Below, in pieces: positions 60,251 through 64,000 of a DNA stretch of 64,000 bases. Under the pieces are notes generated by a model. The model searched no databases. It saw only the letters and a program-made list of their open reading frames with translations, and was not told the DNA's origin. A program made the translations under genes and the position numbers. Each line of letters starts with the position of its first letter. Within the stretch, counting starts at the first letter, position 1. The stretch comes from Apophysomyces variabilis (lineage: Eukaryota; Mucoromycota; Mucoromycetes; Mucorales; Mucoraceae), in assembly GCA_002749535.1 (NCBI GenBank), contig MZZL01000033.1, positions 206,539 to 270,538 on the forward strand. Direction: 5' to 3'.

Positions 60251-61109
60251 TCATATAGATACGTTTTGTACATTCGCGATCCTGTCACCCTCTACAACCT
60301 TGGATCTATCTTTCATTAATCGTTCCAATCCTTCCTGTACTGTGCGAGCAACACATGTCCTTGGGTAACGTTCCAAATGCCGCAGAACAAAGGGACATGT
60401 TGGTACTACTATCAAATGGGATTCTTCTGCCCAGTCAAAAGCCCGACGGACTAACATGTCACCTAGACCCATATTCCGATAAGTCAACGGGATTTCCTAT
60501 AAAAGGATGTCAGATACTTCTTTCGGTCGATCTCGATTCTTTTTTTATTATTTTTTTTATTACCGTGTGCGTGAACTCAATCACACCACTTAATAAGGTC
60601 GGTAAATAGCACAAGGCAGCTAAGATAACAGAACCCGTATTTAATCGAATGCCCAGTATAAAACGATGGGAGTGAAAAGAAAAGGAATGTTCTCATAAGG
60701 AAAAAAAAAGAAAGAAAAAGCTGATATTACCTATATTTTTATTGTCAAGTTTTAGAGTGAACATCCAGTAATGTTCTCTGTGAACGATATCTGAGCTGTT
60801 GAACAGTTTCTCGGTCACTTTGTGTTCCAGTGAATCACTGGACACAGCTCGCGCTTTCTGCGACGGCAAGGCATCCTCAGATGTTTCTTCCTTGTCTCTG
60901 ATTTTTGTACGTTTATTGGGAAAGGCAGTAGTAGCAGTTGGTTTTTCGGAAGAGGAAGATAGCATTTGTGAAGAAGGCGAATCTGATTTAGACCTTTGCT
61001 TTGAGTTCTGTTGTTGTTGTTGTTGTGCATTATACGGAAAGGCCGGATTAGAGGATGCAGAACCGGAAGGGAAAGGGCCATGTAGATTATTATTTTGCGA
61101 TGTACTCAT
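60251..61109 (-). CDS. GNAT-family N-acetyltransferase (YidJ/NATD1-like)
   Basis: Small acetyltransferase-fold protein. Exons 61109-60731, 60619-60564 (56 nt) and 60496-60251 give 226 residues. The last 100 residues are the domain: ALCYLPTLLSGVIEFTHTEI, PLTYRNMGLGDMLVRRAFDW (acetyl-CoA loop R-x-x-G-x-G/A) and LIVVPTCPFVLRHLERYP, the P-x-CPFV block of the YidJ-like group. The first 125 residues are low complexity: Ser/Asn/Gln-rich with a poly-Gln run (YNAQQQQQQNSKQRSKS) and a basic FPNKRTKIRDKEE that could be a nuclear localisation signal. Substrate unknown. It is in tandem with the Kin1-type gene, ending 207 bp from its start codon. Confidence 0.85.
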
Positions 61110-62096
61110 CAAATGAAGTGGTCGGGTAATATAATGAATCGATTTGTTCGTCTTTCTTCGTTTATTGTTTTCACAACGAGAATCGAACAGAGCGGGATGA
61201 GATGGCAGTTCCAGAATGGCGAAGAAGCAAGAAAGAAAAAGAAAGGAAGAGGGAGGAAAGTGAGCAACTGTATGAATAGGAAGGGGTGGGAAGTGCTGAG
61301 GTTCATATAAGCCCTGCTATTGATCGAATTTCATTGGATCTTCCTAACCGTCTGATTTGAAGCAATTTACATTGGAAAAAAACGAGTCTCGTACTTTTTA
61401 ACGAATGCCTTTTTCTTTAATTTCACACCCCGTTTTCAATCGTTTCACAAAAGAAGCTAAAACAGGACACAAGTATATAGTCTATGAATTATACTGAAAT
61501 AACTTTCATTCTATTGATAAAAACCTCGCTTTCAAAACACTTCCACTCTGTACATCTTTCTTTTCAAAATACAAAAGGTAACACCTAGCCATACAATAGA
61601 ACCTACTATTACCTATCAGCTTGAATAAGGGTATAGGTATTCTTTGGATATACCATGTATGTAAAGAAAGCAGTGATTGATTCCACTTTCGCCTGCTTCC
61701 CATTCAATTGCATTCATGCTTACAACGTCACAAGTAATAGTGATGCTGACTATAGTTCAAACTACCTTCAATCCTTTCAATGTATATTCTGAGGACTCTA
61801 TGTACTTCTGGACTACTGGATACATTACGAAAGAATGTGACAGACATCTGCTAAAGCAAGTAAAGCTAAACTGATACAGTGTATTTTCCATGACTGTGCC
61901 TGTTTAACAGCATGTGTTTATTAATACAGTATCTCTCAAAGATAAATTTCGCAAACTACGAAAATTGAAGTTGCAGTACAGTGGAATTAAATGTGGCAGC
62001 AAATGAAAAAAAAAAAAAATTCAATGCCGTCCTTTTTCTGCATAGCTACCGCTTTACCTCATTTTAAAGGTGCATCCACATCCTTGAGCTCTCCCC
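61110..62096. other. Spacer
   Basis: Promoter of the acetyltransferase gene at left, otherwise AT-rich with nothing recognised. The right part approaches repeat-rich DNA. Confidence 0.4.
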
Positions 62097-62225
62097 ATGC
62101 CAACTGTTAAACAGTCAAAAGCAGAGCTCGCTGCTGCCAAGGCTGAAGTTAGTAGGTTCAAACAACACAACGCTTCACTCCTTGAGATGATTGGCTCAAG
62201 TTTTCCTAAATACCAAGTCTGTTGA
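62097..62225 (+). other. Short ORF of 42 codons, MPTVKQSKAEL-type
   Basis: Reads MPTVKQSKAELAAAKAEVSR, then FKQHNASLLEMIGSS, and ends QVC. It is helical and could be the start of a transposon-encoded or coiled-coil protein whose continuation is lost in the following repeat. No family recognised. Confidence 0.25.
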
Positions 62226-62257
62226 ATCTATTTCCTATAATACAACCCATCCATTCA

Positions 62258-63234
62258 TTCCACATGCCTAATACATATCGATATCTCCGCAAAAGCTATC
62301 CGTCGCATCAGGGCCCCTGTCCGGCCTGCTGTCGCCCGCTTCTTCCTTGCAAAAAGGCTTTTTGATACTCACGCCCTTCCCCGATATTTCTCCATCCACC
62401 CTCAATTTTTATCAGATTGATCTAGCCCGGGCGGACACAATTATTATTTTTGCACTCATTAGAACCACTGAATAAATCCAATAAACTAGATAGTGCTATG
62501 TTGAAACTCAATGTCATTCACTTAGCTCGAAAAAGAAAGTAATCCACAAACCTCTATAAGACGCATCCAGAGTCTGTAAGCTAGAATAATGACATATCTA
62601 ATGTTCTTAATAATCTATCCCCTAAGGAAATCGACTTCTTAATATCAGAATTTGGGTTGCACTGCGAGTTGTCAGGATGTCCTACTTGCAAAAAGATCAA
62701 TGAGGGGTACTTTGTGTATTCCTGGATTTTTACTACTGTGAATACNTTCCACATGCCTAATACATATCGATATCTCCGCAAAAGCTATCCGTCGCATCAG
62801 GGCCCCTGTCCGGCCTGCTGTCGCCCGCTTCTTCCTTGCAAAAAGGCTTTTTGATACTCACGCCCTTCCCCGATATTTCTCCATCCACCCTCAATTTTTA
62901 TCAGATTGATCTAGCCCGGGCGGACACAATTATTATTTTTGCACTCATTAGAACCACTGAATAAATCCAATAAACTAGATAGTGCTATGTTGAAACTCAA
63001 TGTCATTCACTTAGCTCGAAAAAGAAAGTAATCCACAAACCTCTATAAGACGCATCCAGAGTCTGTAAGCTAGAATAATGACATATCTAATGTTCTTAAT
63101 AATCTATCCCCTAAGGAAATCGACTTCTTAATATCAGAATTTGGGTTGCACTGCGAGTTGTCAGGATGTCCTACTTGCAAAAAGATCAATGAGGGGTACT
63201 TTGTGTATTCCTGGATTTTTACTACTGTGAATAC
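62258..63234. repeat. Exact 488-bp direct repeat joined by a single N
   Basis: Unit 1 is 62258-62745 and unit 2 is 62747-63234, separated by one N at 62746. The units appear identical over their whole length, from TTCCACATGCCTAATAC to ACTACTGTGAATAC. A precise repeat broken by one undetermined base is the hallmark of two contig ends with an unmerged overlap, so the genome probably has one copy. The unit itself carries no clear gene. Confidence 0.95.
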
Positions 63235-63520
63235 GATCCAGTTAGGAATTGAACTATTATTCCGGTTATCTAGCAGAAAAACCGCTAATGGAAAGCATGT
63301 CACCCACTTGTTTATTTTCCTTCACATGTCATTTTCGTTCTTTTCCCATCATTTTCTGTAAGCATGACATAATTTTGAATCAAGATAGACATTGAGGTAT
63401 TATTGATGGGAACAGTACACTGAGTTATAGACTATATCCACACGTGTAATATTTATGTAACATTCCATGCAAATCCGTTGTACAATGAAAAGGAAATGAC
63501 ATAAACTATGTAAACTTTGT

Positions 63521-64000
63521 TCGGATGCACAGAACATAGTTTACAACTTCAAGGATCGTTACTGCGATTATCTTCGATCGCGATTGAAAGAAGTGACTCG
63601 AGTACCAGTTGGTTGGCCTTCTCCAGATCAAGGAAGATTTGATGAATTCATTCAAGACATCATCTATTCTGTTCATGACGGAATTCAACATGTAGCTGCA
63701 TAGGAACGATAGCCGAGGTTCCAATACATCGCTGAAGCTAATATCCGTGAACAAGTCAACAAGCTTACGATCAACATGGTGAATCGATATAAGGACTCCA
63801 TTGAAGCATTTGATGAAGACAGGTGCCGACTTGAAGTTGAGAATCATGCAACGGTGCCCCAGGATGGCCAAGAAACAGGGACAAGCTTATCACTGCTTTA
63901 TTTCAACGAATCTGGGGCATGTCAGTCGATATTAGCGAAGCTGGTGCTGATCAAGAAGATTTTGAAGAATATGAGCAAGATCAAGAGGAAGAACGTCAAG
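63521..64000 (+). pseudogene. Mobile-element ORF fragment, Fanzor-like N-terminus (cut by window end)
   Basis: Reads IVYNFKDRYCDYLRSRLKEV, TRVPVGWPSPDQGRFDEFIQ, DIIYSVHDGI, then two stops (TAG at 63701-63703 and 63710-63712), then ANIREQVNKLTINMVNRYKD and an acidic end that continues past the window. The helical pattern reminds me of the N-terminal half of fungal Fanzor proteins, as does the neighbouring degenerate DNA, but no RuvC motif is in view. Alternatives are another transposon ORF or a decayed gene. Confidence 0.35.

Noticed and set aside
1..64000. CRISPR arrays, bacterial operons and ribosome-binding sites
   Set aside because: Spliced genes throughout; no spaced direct repeats were seen, and the organism is eukaryotic.
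1..64000. tRNA or rRNA genes
   Set aside because: No convincing GGTTCRANYCC box with a matching cloverleaf was found by eye; a dedicated scan was not possible.

Overview
The window is nuclear DNA from a filamentous, early-diverging fungus, most likely of the Mucoromycota (Mucorales-like). The grounds are many short spliceosomal introns (mostly about 45-130 nt), AT-rich spacers with pyrimidine tracts, fungal housekeeping genes (Opi1, Kin1, Gen1/Yen1, Tim44, Pex12, Med31, Sgf11), and repeat families that I associate with this lineage. Exon models were made by eye from reading frame and GT-AG (sometimes GC-AG) junctions. No database search was run.

Layout. 0.8-1.5 kb: PRL-type phosphatase (+). 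2.5-5.6 kb: Nup84/Nup107 (-). 5.9-8.0 kb: a broken multi-exon gene with a possible PD-(D/E)XK motif (-). 8.6-10.4 kb: a decayed Plavaka-like transposase (-). 12.0-19.4 kb: a 7.45-kb element with imperfect terminal inverted repeats, holding a degenerate Fanzor (eukaryotic TnpB) nuclease and, just downstream, a Crypton-type tail with a GCR1_C DNA-binding domain; a 449-nt assembly gap lies inside it. 19.5-20.5 kb: Sgf11 (+). 21.8-22.7 kb: Opi1 (-). 23.7-25.8 kb: two unidentified genes (-). 26.4-28.1 kb: Gen1/Yen1 resolvase (+), convergent with beta-tubulin (28.2-29.9 kb, -). 31.6-32.9 kb: Pex12 (+), convergent with a tubulin-tyrosine-ligase-like gene (33.3-34.5 kb, -). 34.5-38.1 kb: mostly non-coding. 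38.1-39.0 kb: coiled-coil protein (+). 39.3-41.0 kb: NDK-domain protein with a long disordered tail (-). 41.4-41.6 kb: a spliced 45-residue microprotein (-). 41.9-43.1 kb: FetB/UPF0014 membrane protein (+). 44.4-44.9 kb: Med31 (+). 45.5-47.1 kb: Tim44 (+). 47.6-50.4 kb: an RGS protein and an AIF/FSP1-like flavoprotein arranged so that splicing could fuse them (+). 53.9-56.3 kb: two diverged copies of a membrane-protein segment. 57.3-60.0 kb: Kin1-type kinase (-). 60.3-61.1 kb: GNAT acetyltransferase (-). 62.3-63.2 kb: an exact 488-bp repeat joined by one N. 63.5-64.0 kb: the start of another mobile-element-like ORF.

The host genes cover nuclear pore, transcription (Med31, SAGA deubiquitinase module, Opi1), tubulin and its modification, Holliday-junction processing, peroxisome and mitochondrial import, and polarity or signalling kinases. 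They do not form a pathway cluster. The transposon-rich stretches, about 6-19.5 kb and the last 2 kb, are the accessory part. The Fanzor plus GCR1_C composite inside terminal inverted repeats is the most interesting system seen; its nuclease reading frame is visibly broken, so this copy is probably inactive.
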